Shown piece by piece: positions 44,881-56,736 of a stretch of 64,000 bases of DNA. Source of the stretch: Smallanthus sonchifolius (Eukaryota; Streptophyta; Magnoliopsida; Asterales; Asteraceae); the NCBI GenBank assembly GCA_023525975.1, contig CM042021.1, positions 105,631,501 through 105,695,500 on the forward strand, read 5' to 3'. How positions within the stretch are numbered: position 1 is the stretch's first letter; the number at the start of each line of letters is the position of its first letter. The translations under genes and the position numbers were made by a program. Below the pieces are notes generated by a model that was not told the DNA's origin, searched no databases, and worked only from the letters and a program-made list of their open reading frames with translations.

Positions 44881-46412
44881 TCTTAAACTTCAAACATTCA
44901 ATACCAGCGGAAACTTCAAACATTCAATAGCAGCGGAAATTAACGTCATTTCATTGTTATAAAAACACAACCAATTAAGACATTGTTTAATACAGTCATC
45001 ATTCAAAAACATTCTCAACGAGATGCCATATTTCTCAAGCTGGGTAACTCCTCGGAATAGCCAAGCAACATCCACTTCTCATTCTCCTCATTCCTTAACC
45101 TGACATGCATACTAAAAGTCAGCTAATGATGGTGAGTTCAAGTTTTTCATTCGTTTTAGGGAATGTTTTATCGTTCGTTCAATCATTCGTTAGAGTTTAA
45201 ACATTCATAAGAAAACAGGACATACATTCATTCATCATTCAATATTCAACATTAGTTTAAGACATATAATTATTTGTTTAAATCAGTGTCATCATCATTT
45301 CCAGTTGTTTCATTCCCTTTCGTTCACCGCCCTCACGACTCATAGGTCAATAAGGTAACATCATCGCCCTTACAGCTCTTAGGCCCGTAAGGTAATAGCA
45401 TTCATCGCCTTTACGACTCATAGGCCGATAAGGTAATTCCATTCCTTTTTATCGCTTATAGAACCCACAAGCCCAAAAGTGATTCCATTCCCGGGTCACG
45501 TTAACCCCGAGTAACCGTCGTCACCCTTCCCCCGCCAGTTGCCAACAGTTATACCCATTGATAGGCCACGTAGGAGCCACCCCCATTATACTTATAGCTC
45601 AAACGAGTCATAAGTCTGGGACTTACATCCCAGACTTCATTCGTCAATTCGTTCGTTTAACAGATTAGACATGTCTTGACTTCTTTAAAACCTTTGCCCA
45701 TCTCTTTTCATAAAACGTTCATTCACAAAACCCTATTCATTCCTTTAAAACCATTCCTTTACATCATTTCCTTCGTAAACATTCATTTCGTAAGCGTTCT
45801 TGTTTCAAACATCATTTCTTTCGAAAACCGTTCATTCGTAAACATTACATTTCATTTCGTTTCATTTCATAAACATTCATTAAGTATGCACATCACCCAA
45901 GAAACAAGTAAATAGGGAATATTTGTGAGAACTGCCAAATTTCAGTACCATAAAACCTAGTTGTTGGGTTAACCCAACTAGGCCAAAAAAGGCCCAACAG
46001 AAATTTAAGCCCATTTGAGGCCCAATTGCATAATCCGTATCTCAAACTAATCACTCAATTCAGTCTAACCACGCGTAGTACGTGTGCGTCTACTATAAAC
46101 CACGTTAGATGCTCGTAAGACACGCGGTAAGGAATACGATAGCAGTACGGTTATTCCTAGTACGTTTAAAGATACAAAAAATAATTATAAATAATTATTT
46201 TTAACTTTATTGGTGAAGCAATATTAATAGTACTCGGAGCGCGAAATGTTCAATCTGACAAAACGGGTTCAGACACGCGTCATTAACCGGTGACGGCTAG
46301 ATGCCCCTTGGTAATAAATTTCAACAAAATAAATGTTATATGAATAATTATTTTAATATTAATTATTCTAAACAAGAATTAATAATCGGGAACGAAATTT
46401 CGCGACGTTACA
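44881..46412 (-). mobile_element. Reverse-oriented gypsy LTR fragment
   Basis: On the minus strand it starts TGTAACGTCGCGAAATTTCG (46412 leftward) and includes the conserved box GAACTCACCATCATTAGCTG and GACTTTTAGTATGCATGTCAGG (near 45125-45095). The last 60 or so bases of the LTR are missing where it meets T5 copy 2. A 27-bp phrase (TTCAAACATTCAATA, then CAGCGGAAA) is duplicated at its cut end (44892 and 44916). A three-fold hairpin array (CTTACGACTCATAGGCC, then GATAAGG) lies at 45335-45440. Confidence 0.75.
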
Positions 46413-49400
46413 CTGGTAACCTACAGTTTTGATACACGATACTGGTAGGCTGTGCACCCACCTAAAAACCCTAACTATATAATCACTTTTTCTTCCCTTA
46501 TCCTCATTCCAACACAAACACACCTCAAACCTAGAGAGAGAGAAAGAACCATGCGGAAGAGAGAGGGGAAGCCCTCACCGCCGGAGCCGGCGACATCCCG
46601 GCGGCAACGGCGGCGGCTGGTGGTGGCACGCTCTTAGACGGCGATGGTGGTGGTGTTGTCTTTAACCAACCGGAGAGAGAGGGAGCCGGCCAAGGCTGTG
46701 GCGGCGCAAGGCGGTTGAGGAGCTAAGAAAAGCGGCGGTGGCGACGTGGTGGCCAGGCGACTCCGATGTAACCAGAAACAACATTAGGCACGAGGATGAC
46801 GATGGTTGCAGAACCACCACCGTTCTAGCAGTGGTGGTGAGGGGATTTGGGAGTTGAAGAGGGAGACGATGGGATAAGATGGAGGTGAAGGAACATTTTT
46901 CGACAGGTTTGAACAGATCCGGCCGACGACGTTTCAGATCTAGACAGATCCGGTCAATTGGGAGGTCTCGCGAGTGGGATCTGTACAGATCCGGTGAAAG
47001 AACTAGGGTTCCGGCGGAATACGCCTTTCCGGTGAGTTCGTATTATGGTAAGCTTTTATATCCCTGTTTCTTATCACTCCGGGTGTAAACCCGCGTACGT
47101 TTCGACGTTCCTTTCCTGTTTAACGTTTGCAACGAGATTTCAGCTAGACCGGGTTGTTTATGTAGCCGAGTTTCAATCCCGTGTATTAAATGTGGACTTT
47201 TACAGGTTATGGGGTTAGATCGGGATTGTTAGGCTTGTTTCAAACACTCCCGGGGCTCGGTCAAATTCAGTCAAAGAAAGTCAATTGTGGTCAACACGAG
47301 TCAATGGGTTCGTATACGCAAACCGAATGTTCGGAAAGGTATATAAATGCGCCAAAATGTTTATATTTATTTACACGGAAGTTAAACGCGTGTGCGGTTA
47401 AGATTGTGTTGAGCTTTAAACGATTTGCTAACGGTAAAATAAACACTAACATAGTGATCTATGTTAACTAGCCCTAAACTAGTATGTTTCACCAAGAGAG
47501 TTTGTTTTAACAAAAAATATATATATATAGTTATTATTAGACGAGAAAACATATTCGTAAAGGTATTGTCGGTTAAACGAGAATATTGAAGTCGGTTAAT
47601 GAACGATATGTATTACTATTATTATATATTATTACTTGGACGAGATAACGGTTTTGTTATATTAGTAATATGAAATAGTTTATACAAAATAATTACAGGT
47701 GTGATGCGTTTAACGGTAAGTAGTTTATTCAAAACATATGAATAGATATATAAATTGGTGCGCGTCAAATAATACGAAAATGTATAACCAAAATTACTAA
47801 ACGACTTATGATGATTAACAAGGGATAATGCGACTACAATTTTCATAAATATAACATACTATATAACTATATGTACTTACGTACACAAGTAATTACCTAA
47901 GTATATGTATATATACATGTTCGTCGTTTATGTAAATACCCGTATGTATATAGATATTAAATGTTTATATGAAAATCAAACAATTATTCTGTAACACAAT
48001 AGTTAGATGAATATGAGATGTGTGTGTATAGATATGTATATCATTAATGTTTTGAAAATATGATGCGAACAATTGGAAACTTAAACGTGTATTTATAAAA
48101 TAAATATACAAATTTAGATTTTATAAACTTGGATATATCTTCTGTCACCTATAAAACAGATTCATATATTGCATTTGGTGTGAAACCATAAAGTATTTTA
48201 TAATGAGATGTTAACCTACAAAAATAAATACATATATACATATATATATGTAAATATTACTTTTGACAAATGAATACATGTACGTTTTACATAAACCGAA
48301 CGTATATTTGCGAAATACGATACGGTACAAATATATTTCAAGGTTTTGAAACTATATAAATATATAATTGTTAATAATCGTATGAATATACTATAAAGCC
48401 CTAAGATGGTTTTATTGAACATAGAGCCGCACTCATGGTGTTAAAAGTCGTACGAACATGAATCGTTATTAATTACAAGCACATATAGTTATGCACAATT
48501 GTGTACATGACTAATGGAACATGTTCGAGTTGAGAATCTCAACTCTACTTAAATATCTACAATTATCGATTACTAAACCGACATCAAATACTAAATCAGC
48601 AATACATTTAAGAATCAGTAGAGCTCAACCGCACGCGTGATAACTCAATACGAGTTTAGACTCGCTTTACATTACTAGGGTTAGTCTATAAAACTCATAA
48701 AGTACCTACAGGTATCGTAGGACTCGAATAGGACGTAAACCCATGACTATCACGTGGACATTGGTTTTCACTGCTATTAGAAGGACATTAGTATTCCTGA
48801 CACGTCACCAGGTGAGTTTCATGGCCCCTCTTTACTTTTAAATGTTTTAGAAATATCGGGGGAGAAACATACTTACTTAACACGTTTGAAAACATGAAAC
48901 ACCTTTGTTTGAAAACACGAAGCATATTTACTTGATACGTTTGGAGAACATAACGCATACTTACAAACATTTTCATAGGATAATAAGAAAACAAGACCCG
49001 ACCTTTATGTTTACATGAGTGAACACACATAGAGCGCTAAAAGTCCCCTGAACATCATCAACTTTATAACCATCAACTTTATAGTCTGGGATTCTATGGA
49101 TAGTACTATTAGGGGTGATGCCCCCGGTCATGGTTAGTCACGCTAACCGATGACTTGGAGGGTCGAATGACCGCATATTGTCTTAACACATACTCGCAAG
49201 GGGCGAGGGAGGGGCATACACCGATCATGGTTTGGTTATGGCTCATGTATGAACATATTATTTGTAAGGCTAGCTAGCTTACGAATAGGTCAAACATTAC
49301 TTGTTTTGTTTATCATATACACATGAAACTGCTACTTGTTTTGGTTATCATCAAAGAGGGCTTAACACGGGTATAAACTCATTTACACGTTTCCATTGGG

Positions 49401-49965
49401 AAAATGACTCACTTTATGACGATGAGGTCATCAAATGTTTTCGAGGAAAACGGTTCTATATTAAGCCCATGAACACATTTTCAAGGTCTTCGGGAAAACG
49501 GTTTCATATTATGGCCAGGCATACTTTTTCAATGTTTTCACCTTATGACTCTGAAGTCATCAAATGTTTCAGAGGAAAACGGTTTTATATTATGGCCATG
49601 TACACGATATCAATGTTTTTAAGGAAAACTGCTTTACATCAAGACAACTAAACCTGTGAACTCACCAACCTTTGTGTTGACATTTTTAAGTATGTTTTTC
49701 AGGTAGCGCATAGCTATGGCACGGTTAGAATAGGTTAACCTTTCGGATCAAAACTCTAGAAGCCAAAGAAGCATGATTGTCAAACCTAAAGTCGGTCTTG
49801 ACCTACATGGTTGTCGGTCAATGTATTAGTTTAATTTTGTATTTGTAATGGTGTTCAATATTTTAGAAGTCTTCATTTTGCTTCCGCTGTTGTGTAATGT
49901 TACCAATCGTTGCAACCTTTATTTATTTATTTATTCATTAAGTAAATAAATTTAGGGGTGTGACA
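46413..49965 (+). mobile_element. Gypsy LTR (family T4, related to LTR A)
   Basis: Ends TTAGGGGTGTGACA. The left border is unclear and may be truncated by the neighbouring LTR. It follows the plan of LTR A: a leader with TATATAATC near 46485, GA-rich and GC-rich exon-like DNA (46540-47040), an AT-rich stretch with many TATATA words, the donor-like CACCAGGTGAGTTTC at 48807, phrases CTTGGAGGGTCGAATGACC and GTGAACTCACCAACC, and the acceptor-like TATGTTTTTCAGG at 49690-49703. Four repeats of GGAAAACGGTTTYATATTATGGCC type occur at 49440-49600. Short frames inside, including MRKREGKPSPPEP at 46551, are leader ORFs at most. Confidence 0.65.
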
Positions 49966-50246
49966 ATATAGACTCACCTATTTGTTCGTAATTAAACATG
50001 AATCAGGTGTCTAGTTGTGCAAGCGTGCTAACTGTTCTTCATAAAAGTCAACACACTGATTCTATCATACATTGCTAGTGTCGCCTAGATAAGATCATTG
50101 TCGCCAGGCTTAGTGTCGTCGGCACATGATCAATGTCGCCAGGCACACTATCAGTGTCGCCAGGCACACTATCAGTGTCTCCAGAACTTTCGTTCTAGAC
50201 TTAGTATCGTGATAATTAGTGTCGTCTTTGTAGTGTCGCCAAGTAA
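49966..50246 (-). mobile_element. Left part of a reverse-oriented LTR split by a solo LTR
   Basis: Carries an array of GTGTCGCCAGGCA words (50085-50246) that continues at 52171 on the other side of the inserted solo LTR. On the minus strand AATAGGTGAGTC near 49978 is donor-like. Its far end is cut where it meets the T4 LTR. Confidence 0.7.
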
Positions 50247-52165
50247 TGTAACATCCCAGAAAAATGATAATTTATCTATAAGGACGTAGTAGCCGGAGCA
50301 CGGGAAAATAAAAAGAATAAACGAGGAAAACGACGAGGACTAAACGTGGCAAGGGGGAGCGAAACTGAGAAGGTTGGGAGGGGCTTAACTAGCCGCCACC
50401 CCCAAACCCTCCTCGTTACAAACTTCTTCAGCGAAAGTAAGAGAGAGAGAGAGAAAGAGAGATAGAGAAAGAGAGAGGTTCGAGCTAGAGAGAAAGTGGT
50501 AAGGAAGGAAAAACCAAACATCAAGGATCATTCTCCTACAACAACAGAGCATTTAGCAAGAAGAAACGGACTCAAAGAGGTAACCATCGTGCCTTAATCT
50601 GGGTTTCTCGTTCAAAGTGGGTTTCGAGCCTTTTTGGTAAAAAAGGTTCGGTTTTTACGTGTTAAACTTAAAACTAACCTTAGATCTGGAATCACGAGTG
50701 GAAAACACGTTGTTTGAACGTAAAAAGTATGGAGCTTGAACGTGTTAAGCTTGAGCCGCCATCTCCATGCTGAAACTAGGGTTTCTGCTAGAGAAGACGA
50801 TGAGGCGAAACTACCAGGGTAGTTTCGCTTAAACAGTAGATTCGCCTGGGTATAGTATCGCCTGATCCATAGTGTCACTCAAGCCACAGTTTCGCCTAGT
50901 ATAATAGTTTCGCTAAAGAGGATATTTTCACCTAAAAAGAGTAGTTTCGCTTGGTCTTAGTTTCGCTAAGATCAATGGGAGCGAAACTAGAGTAGTTTCT
51001 CTTGAGCAAAGAGAGCGAAACTGATTGTTTCGTTTGAACTTAGATAGAATGGATTAATGGTGTGTTACTTATTAGTTATACTGATAGAAAGATTTGAAAG
51101 GCAAAGTACAGTTGTTATAAAAATGTTATTTTATGAGAAAGTTATAGTTTTTATAAAAATATTATTTTTATAAAAAGAAAGAGAGTGTTAAAGAGTACAG
51201 TACTATCTTTGAAATTCATTTTTAGTGAAAGTAAAGAGTTAAAGTAAAGAAGGTAAAGAAGTTGCACTTCAGTGTAGCATGACAGTGACAGTGACAGATG
51301 TCATATTATATGCTTATGTGTTAATATGAGTTATTTGTCTATGTGTTATGTGTTTTAATGTTATTTATATTATGTGATGTAGTATAATTGCATTATGTGA
51401 TGTAGTATAATTGCATAGTAGTTGCAAAGTAAAAAAGTCCTGCAGGCAAGCAAAGTAGAAGTCTCACCCCGAAGTGTGAGAAAGCAAAGTAGAAAGTCTC
51501 ACCCTAATGTGTGAGCAGGCAAAGGAGTCTTAAACTTAGGTGTAAGCGAAAAAGTCTCACCCTGAGGTGTAAACGAGAAAAGGGACCTTGTCCTCGGACA
51601 TTAATCCATATGTGATAGTTAAAGTATGTTATAGTCACTTGTCCTGTACGAGTGAAAAGCAAAGTTTGAAAGATTAAAGGAGGACACTATAACCGGTTTC
51701 CTCAAAAGTAAAGTTTTAAATGAAAGATAGAAACGGAACGATTTTATAAATTGTAACGTTGTAAAGTTTTAAGGTAAAGGAAAAGGCAAAGTTGTTTTAA
51801 AGTAAGAAAGAAAGCTTATTTTATTTTATAAAATCTAGCTATTTAAAGAAAGTTTACAATTTAAAGTAAAGATAAAACTCACCAGCGTTAGCTGACTTTT
51901 AGTATGCATGACAGGTAGTAAAGGTAAAAGGAAAGAATAAGTAAAGGAGCTGCGAGGGCTGGATAGCATGGACTGCCGAGCTGCATTACTGAAGACTGAC
52001 ATTTTTCACTCCTGATAGTTTATGTTTTAAACAATGTTTAATGTTATTGGATTAGGAATGTTTGAGTTAAGATTTACGTTGTAATAGATTCAGATTTCCA
52101 ATTTAAGAACTATGTTTGTTACGTTTTGTGCCAACTATGAGATGTACCCGGTCTGGGGTGCTTCA
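50247..52165 (+). mobile_element. Solo LTR of family T3 with 5-bp TSD
   Basis: Starts TGTAACATCCC and ends GGGGTGCTTCA. Perfect 5-bp direct repeats AGTAA flank it (50242-50246 and 52166-52170), and no internal region is present, so it is a solo LTR of 1919 bp. It matches the reverse copy at 28801-30696. Contents: a GA-rich leader (50440-50580), donor-like AAAGAGGTAACC at 50580, a GCGAAACT/AGTTTCGC word array (50805-51030), a TGTGAG/CTCACC hairpin array (51440-51600), the box AACTCACCAGCGTTAGCTGA, and the acceptor-like GCATGACAGG at 51914. The frames on the minus strand at 50276 and 50612 are incidental. Confidence 0.9.
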
Positions 52166-52170
52166 AGTAA

Positions 52171-52874
52171 CATTGGCGACACACCTCAGTGTCGTGTACA
52201 TGCATGGAGACACTACTTAGTGTCTTCAAAATAGTGTCCCGAATGGAATTACACGTGTCCCAATCATTGGAAACTTTGGGGACGACACCACACTTTTTAG
52301 TTTAGCCACACATTTAGTGTCACCACACGTTAGTGTCGTCCTACGAGGCTTCATCTTCGTCAAGTGGCCGCGATTAGTGTCGCCTCAAGAAATAGTGTCG
52401 CCTATTAGTGTCGCCACTTGAAGATCTTCATTTTCAGACCCGTTTTTACCCCAATTTCGTAACTTTTTGCATCCAAACCGTTTGCTTAACTCCCATAAAC
52501 TCATATCTGGGCTTTATACCTCATTTCATACGTAAAAACCATGTCTTTTGAAATTGAAATCCTAGTTTTACCTTATAACCCATTTAGACTGAAAACAGAG
52601 AGTTTAGGTTGGATTCTTACCTCAAAAACGATGGTTTCTTCTTCTACAACACTGGAGTAACAGATTGGAGTGATTCTTGAAGCTCAAAGCCTTGCTCTTG
52701 AACTTTCTCTCTTTAGAATCCTCTCTCTCTCTCGACAGGTTTGTAGTGTAAGAGGGTAATGGAGGCTGTTCCATAATAGATTAGGGTTTATGTTAACCCT
52801 CATGGGCCAAGCCCATCACCTTTCCTTTTTTCCCCCGGCCCATTATACAAGTGTCGGGTTTTCGGGATATTACA
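52171..52874 (-). mobile_element. Right part (5' end) of the split reverse-oriented LTR
   Basis: Continues the TAGTGTCGCC array (52171-52430). On the minus strand the LTR starts TGTAATATCCCGAAAACCCG at 52874 leftward, and GTTTTTGAGGTAAGAATCC (near 52612-52630) is donor-like. With 49966-50246 it forms one LTR of about 985 bp surviving, interrupted by the T3 solo LTR. Confidence 0.75.
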
Positions 52875-54531
52875 ACAAACTTGGGTTTAAACATTTAGAT
52901 CTAGATTAGAAGAAACCAATGGAAAGATAGGAGAATGGGTAGTCAAAATTAATAAAATAAAATTGTTTGAAGTGAATGATGAAATGATTCAAAAAGAAAA
53001 TTAATTCATCTTTAAAAGTTAATAGTGAGGATAAAATTAAAAATCAAAATATTTAACTTTAAATGTTAATAGTTTTCATCTCTAAAATATAAATACTAAG
53101 TTTTTTAAAAACCCTTAAACAGGTTAACAGGTCAACCCACTTATTAAGCGGGTCGTGTTCAGGTTAACCCACTTTTTAAACGGGTAGTGTTCAGGTTGAT
53201 CCATTTATTAAACGGGTTACGTCCGCTGAACCAAAACCTGTTTTTTTTTCGTGTCAGGTTCGGTCGTGTCAGAAATTGCCACACCTAGTTATGATTAGTT
53301 ATGTTCATAGAAACCAACTGTACCAATATTATTTGTAAATTAATAAGATTTTTCTGAAAATCATACCAAAATGTAAATTAATTAGTAGGTTTTGGCCGCG
53401 CGTTGCGCCGACTCGGTTCTAAATAAAATTTACATCTAAACGTAGACAGAAATAGGTACATCACAACAGTATAATCTTAATTTTAAAAACATTAATTGGT
53501 TGTGAAAAATACAAAAAGTTTATCATATTTCACCCATGCGTTTTGGCCGCGTATTGTGGGGTACAGTCTTGAATAAAACCCATATCACACACACGTAGAA
53601 ACGGCTGCGTTGCAACGGTATATTCGGAATTTTGAAAAAACATTATCTTACGGTGAAAATAATATAAAAATATGTTATATTTGACCCGGTCGGTTTTGCA
53701 CGAAACTTACACTGAAACGTAGAAAAAAATAAACACATCATAACTGTATATTCGAAACTTTTAAAAACATCATATTTTAAAAGTTATAAGAGAAAAACCA
53801 AATTCGTCAAAAACTAATTCTATAGATAAAATAATATTAAAGTTAAAACTCAAAATTTATTTGATTTTAAACGTGACCCAACCATGTGCTTACATGTGGA
53901 CCTATCAAATCGCTTAGCATGAATAGTATTCACCGACCTTTCAAATTGTTGTGTTAGTAATAAGATCGGGTTATTCGGAAATTAAACGAAAATAATAATA
54001 AATATTATTATTATAATAATAAAATAAATCCATTTTAAGTAAAAAAGATACCTTGAAATAAAGTTCACGTACAAACGTTGATTAAAATATGCACGACGAA
54101 GCAACAAATCTGCAACTTTATAAAACATCATATTTTTAAGGTTGTATAAGGGAAACAAAAAAAATAAAAATTTTGAAACAGTTTTGACGGCTTGTACGTT
54201 TTTAATGTACAAGTAATCAAATCACAAACGTTTTATGCTTTGATTACTTATAAATTATCACAAAAATTCGGTTTTGAATGAAAGATATATCAAAATATAG
54301 ATAAAAATAAGCACATCGTAATAATAAATTCAAAATTTTATAAAATATTATATTTTAAAAGTTATAAGACAAAAATAAAATATGACTAAAATTAACTATA
54401 AATATTAAAATATAAATAATTAAATAATTTAAAAAGTAAAGGTGGCAACGAAAACATTAAATGAAAAGAATGATAAAAATGTCTATTTACATGAAAAAAC
54501 CTTGTGAAACTAACCATTACTAGCTACTAGC
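52875..54531. repeat. Decayed dispersed-repeat region
   Basis: No gene. At 53110-53225 a unit of about 35 bp (CAGGTTAACCCACTTNTTAA, ACGGGTAGTGTT) repeats three times and ends before TTGCCACACCTA, resembling the end of a hAT-type repeat. From 53380 to 54420 a module recurs about five times: an AAACGTAGAAAAAAATAARC stretch, then CATCRYAACNGTATATTCRA, then TTTTATAAAACATCATATTT. It also carries GGCCGCGYRTTG words. The module also appears at 10825 and near 33640. Its element type is unknown. Confidence 0.6.
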
Positions 54532-54731
54532 TTTACAAAAATCAATTGTTAATGTACAGTACAGAATTTCATAGGTTGTTGAGGGCGGCAGACCCACGTA
54601 TCATTTTATGGTTGGTGGAAGTTTTTTTCGGATTTAAACCAAAACTTTTAATATTATAATAACCAAAACTTTTAATATTATAATAATTGTTATCAAAAAA
54701 TCAACACAATATGTGCTTCGGATGGTCATTA
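54532..54731 (+). repeat. Direct repeat copy 1, host site of the Harbinger element
   Basis: TGTACAGTACAGAATTTCAT, then GGGCGGCAGACCCACGT, a AACTTTTAATATTATAATAA stretch and TTCGGATGGTCATTA correspond to 57555-57745. The copy is split after TTA by the transposon and resumes at 57514 with TTAGCAAGTCCCC. Confidence 0.85.
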
Positions 54732-55064
54732 GACTGTCCGCAACGCTAACAGCCATCCATCTCATAAACAGTCTTAGTCAGCATGCCACATCAGCTTATC
54801 TCCCATCCTTCCCACAAACTCATTTTACCCCCAACACTACCATACTCATCCATCCCATAAACAACCTTATTATTTCCACATCATCTTTTTTTTATTTTCA
54901 TTTATTTATTTAAATTACTATTAAATAACTTAAATTAATTAATAAATAATTAAATAAGTAAATAATAAAACAAAAATTAAAATTACATTAAATTAAATAA
55001 AAACAACCTAAAACAATAAAATCAAACAACAATACAAAGTTAATAAATAGAAACCATAAATAAG

Positions 55065-56377
55065 CTAGTCACTGTTCGCCCAAATATGTTGTACTAGATC
55101 GCTTCGTAGTGCTTGGTGAGCCTCTTGGCTACGTAAGTCTCTGAACCTCTCTAGATGTGTTTGAAATTGTGACGGTGCTCCATTACTATAGCTTGGTAAA
55201 TCAGGTTCGTGATCTTCACGTGACCAATTAGTTATGGTTGCACCTTCATCCTCCACAATCATATTATGTAGTATAATACATGTATGCATTATATCACCTA
55301 ACACAGGTAAGGTAGAAGATCTTGCTGAACCTTGTATAATTCCCCACCTTGCTCGAAGGACACCGAAGGCTCTCTCCACATCTTTTCTTGCAGACTCTTG
55401 ACGTTTTTTGAACAGCTTCATTTTCAAATTATTTTCTGGTGGATACGTGAAACTCTTTACTAATGTTGCCCATTCTGGATAAATGCCATCCGCGAGATAG
55501 TACCCTTTCGTGTACACATTCCCATTCACCGTAAAGTTACACTCCGGTGCATTCCCCTCTAATATTTGATTAAATACTGGGGACTGATTAAGCACATTGA
55601 TATCATTGTTTGATCCTACAACTCCAAAGAATGCATGCCAAATCCAGAGATCGTGTGATGCAACCGCCTCCAGCATAACAGTTAGATGCCCATGATCACC
55701 ACGAGTATATTGACCTCTCCATGTAGTTGGGCAATTTCTCCAACTCCAATGCATACAATCAATGCTTCCAAGCATTCCAGGAAACCCGTGCACAACTGAA
55801 TGCTCCTCCAGTAACCGGTGGATGTCATTTTGATTTGGCTTTCTTAGATATTCTGCAGAATAAACCTCTACAACAGACCTACAAAACTTGTGTAGAAATT
55901 CAAGGGCGGTACTTTCACCAATGCGTAAGTATTCATCGCATAGGTCAGCTGGAGTGCCATATGCCAACTGACGAATAACACTTGTGCACTTTTGTCTTGG
56001 TGATACACCTTTTCTACCCACAGCATCATATCTTTGTGTAAAATATTTATAGTGTTCAGATTTACCTACTTCGGATATGTCTGCGACAATGCGATTGAAA
56101 AGTGATACTCTCATCCTAAACCGTCGTCTAAAGAAAGTCTCATCAACACCGGGGTTAGAGCAAAGTAATCGTTCCACAAGCGTGCGTCAGCATCCTTACA
56201 GTCTCTATTTATTTCTTTGCGTTTCTTATTTCGCTTGGAAGAACTTGACTCTTCATAAGGATCAATCTCAAACAATTGCATGGCGAGATCTTCCACATCA
56301 TCAGAAATAATACTTTGAAATTGTTGTGTGAGCATTTGCGGAATATTTACCGGCATTTGCTCATCACGGGAGGTCAT
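55065..56377 (-). pseudogene. PIF/Harbinger transposase (one frameshift)
   Basis: DDE nuclease that would cut and join the transposon at TTA targets. The N-terminal 89-codon frame starts at ATG 56377 (MTSRDEQMPVNIPQMLTQQF) and reaches KRNKKRKEINRD and DADARLWNDYF, then shifts. The remaining 370 codons (56177-55065) carry the helix-turn-helix-like N-terminal region (FRRRFRMRVSLFNRIVADI, GVSPRQKCTSVIRQLAYGTP) and the DDE_Tnp_4 fold: D140 in GSIDCMHW, D230 in YYLADGIYPEW and E268 in DVERAFGVLRARWG, then LGDIMHTCIILHNMIVED. All three catalytic acids are present. The break is a single-base change in phase within about 56150-56177. Combined length of about 440 residues is normal for the family. It is therefore nearly intact but probably not functional as read. 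Confidence 0.92.
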
Positions 56378-56453
56378 TTTGAATTATATGGATTGAATGG
56401 GTGAAATGTATGACGAGAAAGTTGTGTGTAAATTAGGTTGAGGTTTATGTTGG

Positions 56454-56461
56454 TATTTATA
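56454..56461 (-). promoter_or_regulatory. TATA box for Harbinger transposase
   Basis: CTATAAATACC on the minus strand, about 77 bp upstream of the transposase ATG, leaves a short leader. Four CCGTTA cores lie immediately upstream. Confidence 0.65.
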
Positions 56462-56471
56462 GTTAGATATG

Positions 56472-56610
56472 AAAAACTAGCCGTTAATATAAGGACAAAA
56501 AATAAAACTAGCCGTTAAGATAAGGACAAAACATAAAACTAGCCGTTAGGGTATGGACAAAACATTAATATTACCGTTAGAATTATATTTGAATTTCTAA
56601 CGGCTAGTTA
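56472..56610. promoter_or_regulatory. 31-bp tandem repeats with CCGTTA cores between divergent TATA boxes
   Basis: AACTAGCCGTTAAGATAAGG units start near 56475, 56506 and 56537, with a partial fourth (TTACCGTTAG, 56571) and an inverted copy (CTAACGGCTAGTT, 56597). CCGTTA/TAACGG is a core bound by many Myb-type proteins. The array sits between the promoters of the two Harbinger genes and could control both. Confidence 0.6.
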
Positions 56611-56658
56611 CCAACGACTATTTTTCAAACAGATAGTTTCAAATGCATATAAATGCCC

Positions 56659-56666
56659 TATAAATA
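56659..56666 (+). promoter_or_regulatory. TATA box for the plus-strand Harbinger gene
   Basis: CCCTATAAATACC, 70 bp before the ATG at 56737. Together with the minus-strand TATA box 200 bp away it makes a compact divergent promoter. Confidence 0.6.
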
Positions 56667-56736
56667 CCACAATGTCTTCATCTCATTTACCAACTTCAAT
56701 TTTTCAGTCCAAAGATTATATTTTTACTTCTCAAAT

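Noticed and set aside
46551..46637. Basic leader ORF MRKREGKPSPPEP
   Set aside because: Short, in a GC-rich LTR leader, no conservation evidence; kept only as a remark under the LTR.
55727..55978. Plus-strand frames over the transposase
   Set aside because: Shadows of the minus-strand transposase gene.
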